Part shown: piece after piece, positions 43,077 through 53,108 of the stretch | Layout of the letters: the number at the start of each line of letters is the position of its first letter | How positions within the stretch are numbered: the stretch's first letter is position 1 | NCBI RefSeq assembly: GCF_042186555.1 | Contig: NC_133328.1 | Coordinates: forward strand, 65,786,235 to 65,850,234 | DNA from: Aquarana catesbeiana | Lineage: Eukaryota; Chordata; Amphibia; Anura; Ranidae | Direction: 5' to 3' | Length of the DNA: 64,000 nucleotides | Made by a program: the position numbers and the translations under genes | The notes under the pieces: generated by a model | The model's database searches: none | Told to the model about the DNA's origin: nothing | Seen by the model: only the letters and a program-made list of their open reading frames with translations

Positions 43077-43601
43077 CAGGGGCGTTGCTAGGTCTACAAA
43101 AGATCTGGGGCTAGAGCCCCTAGCAGCATAGTAAAGTCATACGCTTGAGCGGGCATACACATGTTTATACAGTAATATATGTGTGTGTGTGTGTGTGTAT
43201 ATATCTCCAGAGAGCCCCCCACTTACATCAGAGTTCCCAGAGAGCCCCCTTACATCAGGGTCCCCAGAGAGCCCCTCTTAACATCAGAGTCCCCAGAGAG
43301 CCTCCCCCTTGCATCAGGGTCCCTAGAGAGCTTCCCCCTTGCACCAGGATCCCCAGAGAGCCCCCCACTTACATTAGGGTTCCCAGAGAGCCTCCCCCTT
43401 AAATCAGGGTCCCCAGAGAGCCTCCCCCTTGCATCAGGGTCCCCATAGAGCCTCCCCCTTGCATCAGGGTCCCCAGAGAGCCCCCCACTTACATCAGGAT
43501 CCACAGAGAGCCTCCCCTTGGAGACCCCTGCAGAGACTCAGGGCTATGGGCCTCAGATTCAGGGCTATAGCCCCAAAAGCCACCCCCTAGCGAAGCCACT
43601 G
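43077..43601. mobile_element. hAT element nested in the Tc1 derivative
   Basis: Perfect 8-bp target duplication CTTATTTG at 43069-43076 and 43602-43609. Ends CAGGGGCGTTGCTAGG and the inverse of CAGTGGCTTCGCTAGG. 525 bp, mostly a 30-bp array. The uninserted Tc1 text at 38420-38440 (tatttatttgtaaaaaaa) confirms the borders. Confidence 0.95.
43205..43515. repeat. 30-bp minisatellite in the hAT element
   Basis: Ten or so units beginning ccccagagagcctccccctt and ending gcatcagggt. Frames on both strands are open across it (repeats rich in Pro/Glu/Ser, or Gly/Asp/Arg), an artefact of a unit length divisible by three. Confidence 0.95.
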
Positions 43602-43631
43602 CTTATTTGTAAAAAAAAATTGAAAAACGTT

Positions 43632-43775
43632 TCTAGATTGTAAGATCTAACGAGCAGGGCCCTCTGATCCCTCCTGTATTGAATTGTATTGTAACTGTAC
43701 TGTCTGCCCCCATGTTGTAAAGCGCTGCGTAAACTGTGGGTGCTATATAAATCCTGTATATAATAATAATAATAA
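43632..43775 (+). mobile_element. L2-type LINE tail inside the Tc1 terminal repeat
   Basis: gattgtaagatctaacgagc, gtaaagcgctgcgtaaactg and gctatataaatcctg, then (ATA)n. It interrupts the right Tc1 terminus between ttgaaaaac and tttatagttttccttcc. Confidence 0.92.
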
Positions 43776-43996
43776 TTTATAGTTTTCCTTCCACTTCACA
43801 ATTATGTGCCACTTTTCTGTTGGTCTATCACATAAAATCCCAATAAAATACATTTACATTTTTTGGTTGTAACATGACAATATGTGGAAAATGTCCAGGG
43901 GTATGAATACTTTTTCAAGGCACTGTAACTGCTGCATGTGCAGATACATGCTTTCAGCTGCTGGGAGCACCAACTCCTTTCAGCCTGTTACTGACC

Positions 43997-44329
43997 GACT
44001 GTGGCAGATAAGAACACCTAGGATTCCAATCGCAGATATCTGCAGTACACTTGCCACACCATGACTAATTTAGGATGAATGAATGAGACCAGGTTCCATT
44101 AGTATAACTAAAGACAAAACTTTTTTTATTTTTTTGTTTTCTATAGAATAGCGAGGAATTAGAACCCCTGTTAGGTTTTTATTGCTTTACTTATTTATTT
44201 TACTGGTATTGCTATTGTAAAGCATTACTGTTTGTATAAATGGTCTGGTTCCTATCCTAGGCATGCAGCTTCTACATCCCAGAGGATCTCCAGAGTCTCC
44301 TTGGCTTGTAGTGTGATTACATTACACTA
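43997..44329. other. No feature recognised
   Basis: No element end or coding signal. Confidence 0.35.
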
Positions 44330-44460
44330 CACCTCTGCTAAGAGGTCCAGATACAACTTTATTTTATTGAAGGCCAGGGGTACAATTTAAAAAGTAGCCA
44401 ACGTGTTTCAGGGATCTAAGTGCCCTTTTCATCGGTGCTTGACTTCCAACAAAGTGAACA
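44330..44460 (-). mobile_element. Possible Penelope-like fragment with hammerhead motif
   Basis: On the minus strand the hammerhead-like motif (44440-44396) is followed by an AT-rich stretch and ttcaataaaataaagttgta, as at 35682 and 48499. Confidence 0.4.
44396..44440 (-). ncRNA. Hammerhead-ribozyme-like motif 2, decayed
   Basis: Read on the minus strand: AGCAC (stem I), core CCGATGA (U4 changed to C), a spacer of two A, stem II AGGG with CCCT around cacttagat, GAAAC, an imperfect palindrome ACACGT, T, then GGCT pairing with the first stem. Core purines and GAAA are intact; U4 and one stem I pair are lost. Confidence 0.45.
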
Positions 44461-44699
44461 AATCAGAAGTGAACTGGACCTACAATAGTATTTTTTCTGG
44501 TGTGAATTCAATGCACGTGCCTGGTCAACAGCTTGTTTGGCAGCTTGTGGCAGTTGTATCTGAACTTCTTAGCAGTGATGTAGCACTTCCATTTTTTTTA
44601 CATCACACTACAAGCCAAGGTTTTTATTGCTCTGTGCTCCCCCCTTAGGAAAGTTCACCATCTCTATTTTTCATATTTACCATTATAACTGGAAGTTAA

Positions 44700-44962
44700 A
44701 GTGAGATAAAATCCCAAATTTTGGGTTTTCCCCAGAACAAGACTAGAGGGGAAACCTTCCAATGGTGACACTAGTTCTGCAGACCGTGATGACAACCAGG
44801 GATACTCTCACTTTTGAAGTATTTCACTTCACTTCCTGTTTTGGCTATGGGACAAGAACTAAAGGGAAATCTCACAGATTGCCAAAAAAAAATGACAGGG
44901 GTTAAAAACCTCCCTTACTTTATCCAAATTGAAAAAAACAAGTTTTGCCTTATAGTTCTACT
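44700..44962. mobile_element. TTAA-flanked MITE, AGTAGAACTATA end
   Basis: TTAA at 44696-44699 and 44963-44966. The right end inverted is AGTAGAACTATAAGGC and matches the left end at 16953. cacttcctgttttggctatg, gggaaatctcacag and gacaggggtta are shared with 16990-17115. The left end is diverged. Confidence 0.65.
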
Positions 44963-44966
44963 TTAA

Positions 44967-46383
44967 GCGTGGCTGTAAGCATTTCAGTGCTTGGTGCTAA
45001 AGCCCCACACTGAAAACAACTGCTCCTGAAAACCAGCGCCTGTGAGGAGGGTGGGAGATCTCCCCACTAGAATGATAGACAACAGTAAAAACTCCAAAGA
45101 TATAATATTTCTTCATTCTACTGAATATCTTTCCAAAAGTGTTGGTAATTATGCAGACCTTGCGCCATAACAGTCTTGTAGCTACATGGGAAGCTTATGG
45201 TTAAAACTTCAGTGAGCACAATCAAAAGAAATGTGGTCAATTTCTTTAAATTCAGCTGGTCCATCGGCCTGCCAGCTAACTCAGTAGGTTCCCCTAAGTA
45301 TAATAAATTAGCTCCAGTAACACAGCACTTATAGGTGACATGAACTAGATGGGAGGAAGTTGGTGAGATTCCAGTTTTCATAATTTGTTTTCATTTACTG
45401 TGTGAGGTTAAAATTTCTAACCTTATTCATAAGCTCACTTAGTATATAAATGGATGAGGTCATCAGTTCATTGTAAATTGGAGGAAAACGCAGGTCAGGA
45501 CCGCGCCTTGGCCCCGTTCCACAGGATTATGTGCACATGAAGGAAACAGAATAGTGTTCATTTCAGATGCTTATGCTCATAGGTTGTGCTCCTTTCCACT
45601 CAGGGCCCTTTCAGACATTATGTTCTGCAGAAGGACTAATTAGTAGTTAATGACTCAAAGGATTAAAATGTGTAAGATTTATTAACCATGAACACTTCTT
45701 AAAAGGTGTCTTTAAAAATCACAGCTGGGATTTTATTCTATTATAAAGGAAACAAGGAATAAAATGTTAAATTCTCTATGTGTTATGGGGAATGCAGACT
45801 TAGACCACAGAAGTTTTTTTGTTTTTTTTTTTGGAGGTGGAGGTGGAATATTCCAAACCATTGGGAAACCTGAGAAATTGTATTTGCACTTGTACTGCAG
45901 CTAAGCACAAGTGACCAGGCGTAATTATAATTTTACAATAAATACTAATAAAAATTCTTGAAGAGGAAGGGGTACATCAAATTGTCCCTTTCCCTTTTGG
46001 AAGGGACAGAAAGCAGAAAGTGTGTCATGGCGCTGCATTAGAACACGGTTTGATGGGACTAACCTTTTCACATCTTCCAGCATCAGCTTCCATTGCAACT
46101 CTCTGCACTCGGTCTCATGACACCTGAGAAATGCAAAGGATGTTGTTGCTGGAAGAATTCCCTCAGCCAGATGTGTGGTTGCAGGTTTCAATGGGGAGTA
46201 GGTAATGTCCAGCATGCATCACTGGCTTGGTCCTGCTCTGATCAATGTCAGAATGGTGAAGTACCTCCCATCAGGGCCACCAGTTCAACATATCTTGTTA
46301 GTATTGGCCCAGGGGGCCAATGCCTCTTAGTCCAGTCTTCCGATACTTAAGGCCAAACTTGAACTTCAAGTTTTGTATTTTTG
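44967..46383. other. Low-copy-looking DNA
   Basis: No element ends. ORFs at 45118-45381 and 45925-46215 (minus) have no domain. 45610-45790 (ggactaattagtagttaatg and neighbours) has the look of conserved non-coding DNA; this is texture only. Confidence 0.35.
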
Positions 46384-47086
46384 TTAACCGGTTCCCACCC
46401 AGCCTATTGTAGGTTGACGTCGGCACCGGCCTCTCCTCGATCCAGGTGGACATCATATGACATCCTCCCAGATCACGCCGCTGTGCAGAGGTGTAATCTG
46501 TTACTGGCCACTGCTGGCACCATGTGACTGCTGTAACCAATCACAGCAGGTCACAAACATGGCCCATCTGTGCCATGTGATCAGCTGTGGCCAATCACAG
46601 CTAATCACAACAAAACAAACTAAATGAATCAATTTTATTCAGTAAAATGCTTGCATAGAGCAATGAAATTAATTGCTATATGCAAACATAATGTGTAAAA
46701 AAAAATAAAAATTCTGATCACTTCCTCACTATGGTAACATTATATTGCTCTGGTCAAAGTGTGTTTAAAAAAATCATAAAAAAAGGAAAGAAAATATAAT
46801 TTAAAAAAAATAAAATAGAGATTATTTATTTGCAAAATTTTATAACAGAAACAAAGAAAAAAAACTTTTTTTCTCAAAATGTTTGGTCATTTTCATTTAA
46901 AAAACCCAGTGGTGATTAAATACCACCAAAAGAAAGCTCAATTTGTGGGAACAAAATGATAAAAATGTTTTTGGGTACAGTGTTGCATGACCACGCATTT
47001 GTCATTCAAAGTGTGACAGCGCTAAAAGCTGAAAATTGGCCTGACAGGAAGGGGGGGGGGGGAAAGTGCCCGGTATTGAAGTGAGA
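46384..47086. mobile_element. TTAACC-ended repeat, inverted relative of 51749
   Basis: Starts TTAACCGGTTCCCACCC and ends near gtgcccggtattgaagtg. Between them are hairpins with ccaatcacagc and the inverse of the 51749 interior: ggtgattaaataccaccaaa, agaaagctcaatttgtggga, gggtacagtgttgcatgacc. No coding frame. Confidence 0.6.
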
Positions 47087-48229
47087 TGCATCAGGGAAAG
47101 GTTGGAGCCTCTGTAAAGTTTTTATTCCCATCTGAGTTCCTGTTGGGGAGATTTCCTCTCACATTTTGCCAGGATAAATGGGAAACTGGTGGGAAAGCTC
47201 TAAAATGAATACACAGACAAAAACAAAAAACACATTTCTAATGGAGCGAGGAAGGGTTGGAACTTCTGAAAATGTTTTTATTGCTATGTGCTCCTTCCTC
47301 TCCTGGTGACAACAACTTTATTTCTTGTTCTGGTGTCACAGCAACATAAAGTAAGGGAATATCTCTACAATAGTGTTGTAAACCTGCTTCAGATATGGCT
47401 CTTACCAGTCAACTTGGTGCTGGAAACAGAAACACAAAGACAGGAAATGACAACATAAACATATAGTACCATATGGACGAACATTACGATAAACAAGAAT
47501 TAAACATAATAATTATCAGCTAATGGCAGAAACACCAATAACCGTATGATATATGGGAATGATTGTTGCACTTATGTCTGTAAAAACAACATGCTAAAAA
47601 ATGGGGTCAAAGACAGTAGTAATACCTTGATAGAGTTTCACAACTCTATTCAACAATAAAAAAAAAAAAATGTAAGGTCTTCGTAGACATTAGATGACAG
47701 CCAGATGATGAGCCTGGAATTTTTAACTAGAAAGGGTGATGGCTGATGATCTAAAATATGTTGGAAACCTGTAGGCACTGGCGGCCAAGGCTCATTAGGC
47801 AGAATAGTGATCAGGCAAAATTTTGTTACCTGTCCAACGACTGTTCCCTGCAATGATCCAATGGGGCACAACAGGAAATTAGATGAAAACCACTCAAAAA
47901 TGAGGAGACAATGGTCACTGGACCAAATGTCCCTATGGAAAAATTTCTCCTCTATTCTCCTTCTAGTTACAGTGGTCACCAGAACAACCAGAGTGGGTGA
48001 AGTGAAGGGAAATCTCCCTAATGGGACAAAGACAGCAACTCCTTCCCATCTGACAGGGGTTCCAGCTTTCCCAGACTCTATGTAAGGGTACCATTGCAGC
48101 TCTCGCTGATGCTGTCCCCCACAGACTTTTACTCTCTGATCCAGCAATGGTGCTCTAATGGGTCAACGCGGTATTAAACCCAAAACCAAAAATTACATTT
48201 ATATTAGTATTACCAATCATCAGATGTGG
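47087..48229. other. Repeat-like, unassigned
   Basis: Contains words seen in TTAA MITEs (gaagggaaatctccctaatg at 48001, agatttcctctcac at 47150) in both orientations, so it is probably fragmented MITE DNA. The 165-aa minus frame 47650-48147 covers such words and has no domain. Confidence 0.4.
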
Positions 48230-48800
48230 TGGCTGCATTAGTTCTCTTTTTTTTAAGGCACTTTCCTTGAAAGGAAGTGTAAGGCGGATGTAGGCTTAGT
48301 TAGAGGCTTGGCTCGCATGCTCTGTTGCATCGAGACTTCTGTGATGGAAGTGAGGCCTTGTTACTATCGTGGCCTATGAAGATTATAAGGTGAAAGTGAG
48401 GCTTAGTTGTTTACACTGAGCCACATGACGCTGGCGTTGAAAGTGAAGTATGAATGCTATTATTGGATATATAAGTGATGACAAGACATGGTGCTCCTGC
48501 CCCGGAAGAAGTCCTATGGTGACGAAACGCGTAGGGCGGGGCTACTTGTCTACATCATCGCTCTCCCAGAAATGAAGGCGGACGCCATTTTCAAGCCTGG
48601 ATGTTTATTGTTATATGTACATTTGTCATCTAACCATGTGAGTATTATTCTTTTTTAAATAAATACTAGTTTTTAAGGTTTTACACTATATAGTGTTTTA
48701 TTTATTTACATCACACGTTTGGGAGTTCGTGGGTTCTATTGTGGATTACACCCAGAAATACTACCTTAGTTTTTTCTATGATCTGTGCTGGAGTATGTCT
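48230..48800 (+). mobile_element. Possible Penelope-like fragment with hammerhead motif
   Basis: The hammerhead-like motif at 48499-48537 is followed by an AT-rich block with ttaaataaatactagttttt (48656). No reverse transcriptase or GIY-YIG domain seen. Boundaries are not defined. Confidence 0.4.
48499..48537 (+). ncRNA. Hammerhead-ribozyme-like motif 3
   Basis: Stem I GCCC (48499-48502) pairs with GGGC (48534-48537). Core CGGAAGA (48503-48509) has G instead of the conserved U4. Stem II GTC (48511-48513) with GAC (48521-48523) around ctatggt. GAAAC follows intact (48524-48528). Stem III is the palindrome ACGCGT (48527-48532), then A48533 as cleavage nucleotide. Every helix is present; only U4 departs from the hammerhead consensus. 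Confidence 0.65.
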
Positions 48801-50092
48801 AATAAGATGAATCTCCTAAGCGTGTTTAACCTTCCTGTCAAGGGGGTCCTGGCCTTCTGGTAAGCGTGTATCTTATCTATTTGGTGGTGGTCAACCCCTG
48901 CAATGGAGGGAGTGTGATTAATTTCATCTTTGATCCTGGGCTACGAGCTCTACCACTTCTTTTCACCACCTTTCATTTTTGCTTTTCTTGAAACTCTCCT
49001 TTCCTAGTAGATGATAATGGAAGATAATTAGTCATGAACCTAGAGATGACATTAGTCATTGGGACTATAAACTTATGTCTATGGGAGGGCCCCAATCAAT
49101 CTGAAAGTTGGTTTATGGACTGGCCAGGTGGTGGTGATGACTAAAGACTGTTGTATTTTTAGTGCCCAGATTGTTTGTTGAGATAGCTGTATGAGTTTTC
49201 GTATCGCGTGATCATGAGTTCCCATGTGGCACCTGGCTTGTTTAAGCTCAGCGTCACTGTAAATTCCACATGGTTGACATCTTTGCCATGGAGCTAAGCA
49301 CATAACACTATACAGCACAAGTTCTACCAGCTCTCTGTCGTCCCCTTTACCCTCCACTGCCACAAATGATCCATGTCATCCTGACAAGCAAGAAGAAAAC
49401 ATTAAACCACTTCCAACCCCCCATGTTTTGAGTTACAGGGTAGAAACGCTATGCTATCGAAAATTAGTGTGACTTTTTCACCCCAGGTATATTTTCGCAG
49501 TAAATTCTTGCATTAAATGGTTTGGAGTGTACAAACGTGATTTGAACAAGATGTTGATTTAATTAGTAGGTTCAAGTAGCTTGTAACCTCAATAGGAGCA
49601 TAATGGGAAATCAAACCTCTTTCAAAACTTTTTCCCTGCAAATCCTGAGAAAGAAGACGGAAATCATTAACCACGGGGGGCTCAAACACAGTTTAAAGGG
49701 ACACTGTCACTCAATAAGTTAGAGATATTCAGTTTCATATTTACATAGTTGCTTTTAATTATAACTGCATATCTGTACTAAAAACATCAATGTTAACTGA
49801 TATTTTTATAAAATAAAATATTCTTGTTGGCTGTAGCTGCTTAGGTCCCCCGCGCCTCCATATTTTGCTCTATTGCTCTCTAGGAGGTAACCTCACTCTG
49901 GAGCTGCAGTATAAACAGACTGCTTTTATTATTATTTATGTAAATAGACTGAATCAAAGGTTTCAATGAGGGGATTAGGAAAATAGATAACATGAAGCTC
50001 ATTTCTCAATCCTTTCCCCAAAAACAGGGTCAGCCTTTTTAAATGCTGCTGCCATAAAAACTAGTTTGCAATCCAATTCGGAAAGGTGAAAT
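48801..50092. other. No feature recognised
   Basis: 1.3 kb without clear element ends. 49690-49720 begins like a TTAA MITE (tttaaagggacactgtcact) but no partner end was found. The ORF 49079-49363 (minus) has no domain. Confidence 0.4.
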
Positions 50093-50230
50093 TATTATTA
50101 TTATGCAGGATTTATATAGCGCCAACAGTTTACGTAGTGCTTTACAACTTGAGGGTAGACAGTACAAATACAATACACTTTAATACAGTAGGAATCAGAG
50201 GGCCTTGCTCCTTAGAGCTTACAATCTAAG
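50093..50230 (-). mobile_element. L2-type LINE tail
   Basis: (ATT)n, gcaggatttatatagcgcca, acagtttacgtagtgcttta and gagcttacaatctaag. 3' end only. Confidence 0.9.
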
Positions 50231-50383
50231 AGAAATCATCTCATGTCTATAGTAACCTGCAGATATTAGATGGTACATGCATGAAATGACTTCCAAAGAT
50301 CTTTGTAACAAGAGAACATACATAGGTAGATCTGCTTGTAAATATTTTACTTGCAAGCAGATATCCCCAGTACAGTAAGTACC

Positions 50384-50545
50384 TTAACCACTTTAGCTCC
50401 GAAATATTTACCCCCGTTCATGACCAGGCAACTTTAAATGACAATAGCGCGGTTATACTGCGCTGTACCCAAATAATATTTTTATATTTTTCCCCACAAA
50501 TAGAGCTTTCTTTTTGTGGTATTTGATCACCACTGGGCATCCCTG
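50384..50545 (+). repeat. Partial copy of the TTAACCACTT family
   Basis: TTAACCACTTTAGCTCCGAA, atgaccaggcaactttaaat, gacaatagcgcggttatact and tggtatttgatcaccactg match 51749-51930 and, inverted, 46915-47010. Only the first 160 bp are retained. Confidence 0.75.
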
Positions 50546-51309
50546 AAAATTTCCACTCGCCTGCTCACATTAGGTGAGTGGAAATAAGCTGAGGGCGAGT
50601 GTAGAGCTTGGCTGGGGAAGGCGCATGTCACAGCCTGATCCACTCTCCACCTTGGACTGGACTGAGGGGAGGAGTGACAGCAGAGAACGTGAGGCTGGGG
50701 GTGGTGTGCATGGTGATAGGGGAGCTGGAGGTGATCAAATGATGTTACCCATCACATGAGCAGATACCCAACCTGATCACAACAGGGGGCATTCTACTGA
50801 TACACAGTTCTGGGCACTGCCAGCCTTTCATTTATAATTTACTGGGCACTGCCAGCCTTTCGTACGTATTATATGTGGCAATGCAAGCCTTTGTTACATA
50901 ATAAACTGGGCAATTCCAGCCTGTTATATAAAATATGCTGGGCACCACCAGCCTTTTTTAATTTATCTTCTATAGTGGCCTCTGCCTGTCATATTTACAA
51001 TACGGGTACTGCCAGTAAATGTATGCTTAACAAGGCAGCAATGATGTGCACAGTGCCTATAATAGCCAATCATATTTTATGTTTATTTTATTTATCACAG
51101 TCACATCAATGAAATATGCTTTATATGTTAATATTGTTAAAGTTGCTGTTGTTAATATTTATTTTTGAAACTTAATTCTGCATAAAACATTTAACAGTTT
51201 AATTTCATAGGATCATTTACGAGGGAGTGTTTAGGGGTGAAATTAGGGGCAGGGCATGGTACGTATTGGGTGGGGCAACTGGTGGCGAGTAACTCCTAAA
51301 GTAATTGTA
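50546..51309. repeat. Small degenerate tandem repeat in unassigned DNA
   Basis: ctgggcactgccagcctttc recurs with drift about five times between 50811 and 50965, in steps of 31-40 bp (tggcaatgcaagcctttg, ctgggcaattccagcctg, ctgggcaccaccagcctt). The rest shows nothing. Confidence 0.6.
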
Positions 51310-51748
51310 GAGGCAGAAGGTGTTTTTATCTTAATGCATTCTATGCATTAAGATAAAAAGCCTTCTGTGTGCAGCAGCACCCCTCAGCCACCCTAATACT
51401 TCCCTGAGCGAGCCCTCTCTCTATATAGCGATGACCGATCGTCCGAAACTCTCCCTCCTGATTGGCTGAGACACAGCAGCAGTGACATTGGCTCCTGCTG
51501 CTGTCACTCAAACTCTGTTAGCCAATGAGAAGAGAGTGGCCACAGGGCTGAACCGCGGCTCTGTGTCTGAATGGATACATGGAGCTGCGCCTCGGGTCAG
51601 GTGCCCCCAGAGCAAGCAGCTTGCTCTGGGGGCACTCAACAGGAGTGAGGGGCCAGGAGCTCCAGGCAGGGACCCGATAAGAGGAGGATCTGGGCTGCTC
51701 TGTGCAAAACCACTGCACAGGGAAGGTAAGCATGACATGTTTGTTATT
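51310..51748. repeat. Partial inverted copy of the 28205 MITE family
   Basis: Shares gcattaagataaaaagcctt, gctgctgtcactcaaa, gtgcccccagagcaagcagc and the end gcacagggaaggtaagcatg with the inverse of 28205-28706. Hairpin: arms tttttatcttaatgca (51323-51338) and tgcattaagataaaaa (51344-51359) with a 5-nt loop. A second one at 51602-51636 pairs gtgcccccagagcaag with cttgctctgggggcac. TTAA termini are lost. Confidence 0.65.
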
Positions 51749-52635
51749 TTAACCACTTCAGCCCCGGAAGATTTTAACCCCTTCCTGACCAGAGCACTTT
51801 TTACAATTTGGCACTACGTCGCTTTAACTGACAATTGCGCGGTCATGCAATGCTGTACCCAAACAAAATTTGCGTCCTTTTTTTCCCACAATAGAACTTT
51901 CTTTTAGTGGTATTTGATCACCTCTGCGGTTTTTCATTTTTGCGCCGCTATAAACAAAAAAAGAGCGACAATTTTAAAAAAAAAACAATATTTTTTACTT
52001 TTTGCTATAATAAATATCCCCCAATTTTAAAAAAATAACAAATTTCTTCATCAGTTTAGGCTGACATGCATTCTTCTACATATTTTTGGTAAAAATAAAA
52101 CGCAATAAGTGTATATCGATTGGTTTGCGTCTACAAACTATGGGAAAGATTTATGGCATTTTTATAATTTTTTTTTTTTTTACTAGTAATGGCGGTGATT
52201 TGCGATTTTTAGCGGTACTGCGACATTGCAATGTACAGATCAGACACTTTTGACACATTGACATTTATACAGCGATCAGTGCTATAAATATGCACTGATT
52301 ACTGTATAAATGTCACTGGCAGGGAAGGGGTTAACACTAGGGGGCGATCAAGGGGTTAACTGTGTGTTCCCTCAGCTTGTTCTAACTGTATGGAGATAGG
52401 ACTGACTAGGAGAGGAGACATATTGTTGTTCCTACTTAGTAGGAACAAACGATATGTCTCCTCTCACCTGTCAGAACAGGGATTTGTGTGTTTGCACACA
52501 CAAATCCCCGCGCTGGCTCTCGTGCACACGATCGCGCCCGCCAGCCACGCGCATCGGGTCCCCCGCCGTGCAGCAGGCATGCCCGCGTGCCCTCTGGCGG
52601 CTCTTAAAGATAACCCTGTACACTGCTGGTTTTTG
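51749..52635 (+). repeat. TTAACCACTT family, longest copy
   Basis: Starts TTAACCACTTCAGCCCCGGA. Further blocks: ttcctgaccagagcactttt, ctgacaattgcgcggtcatg, tggtatttgatcacctctgc, gatttgcgatttttagcggt, gggaaggggttaacactagg, and near 52430 a hairpin (gttgttcctacttagtaggaacaaac). Right end not fixed. Copies: 50384, 46384 (inverted), 12215 (short). TTAA at its edge suggests a TTAA-target element. Confidence 0.65.
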
Positions 52636-52704
52636 TTTTATTGGAATACTCTATTTGGACATTCACTTATCAACAGCAGCAAAACTGGCTGCATGGATCT
52701 CTAA

Positions 52705-53108
52705 GGCTGCATTCATACATGGGCGTTTTGAATCGCGGGCAGATTTGCTGCAATTCTGCCCGAGATTTTAAAACACCCAGGTGTGAATGACAAATCACAC
52801 AACGCACATTTCAGATGCCATTCATTTGAATCGCACCTAAAAACGCAGTGTGTTTTTTTTTGTCCTACAAAATAACTTTTTTTCGGTGACAAGCTTCATG
52901 CAATCTGTTTTTCCCAAGATGGCAGCGTGATTTATCGTGTGACAATCATGGCAGAGCCACAGCGCATTTTTAGGTGCCAATCAATGGATGAATGGCATCT
53001 GAATTGTGTGTCATGCGATTTGTCATTCACACCTGGGCGTTTTGAAATCACGGGCAGGATCGCGGCAAATCTGTCTATGATTCAAGATGCCCGGGTGTAA
53101 ATGCAGCC
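52705..53108. mobile_element. TAA-target MITE, GGCTGCATTC ends
   Basis: Ends GGCTGCATTCATACATGGGC and the inverse of GGCTGCATTTACACCCGGGC, continuing inward for about 60 bp (gattcaa/ttgaatc, gcaggat/ctgcccg). TAA at 52702-52704 and 53109-53111. Non-coding; PIF/Harbinger-like by target. Confidence 0.92.

Larger units (their letters stand above)
42835..43925. mobile_element. Tc1 family 1, internally deleted
   Basis: Ends CAGTGCCTCGAAAAAGTATT and the inverse of CAGTGCCTTGAAAAAGTATT, TA-flanked at 42833-42834 and 43926-43927. The transposase region is gone; the retained inner DNA (gagggcttcacagaacagct, aaattacacacaggtggac) matches 38283-38335. It carries a hAT element and an L2 tail. Confidence 0.93.
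42681..43996. mobile_element. Outer MITE split by a Tc1 derivative
   Basis: Left cagtgacaggctgaaagg and right cctttcagcctgttactg are inverse. Inner boxes cctgtatctgcacatcca and tgcatgtgcagatacatg pair as well. The Tc1 derivative at 42835-43925 sits at a TA in its middle (aacagcaggTA / TAactgctgc). This is the outermost of three insertion levels. Confidence 0.7.

Noticed and set aside
43145..43504. Open frames on both strands with 10-residue repeats
   Set aside because: The 30-bp array is a multiple of three, so open frames are expected.
45118..45381. Minus-strand ORF of 87 residues as LINE or gene fragment
   Set aside because: The C-terminal HFWKDIQ recalls L1 proteins, but the rest has no match to the expected order.
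47650..48147. Minus-strand ORF of 165 residues
   Set aside because: Runs antisense over MITE-like words and starts in a poly-A/T run; no recognisable domain.
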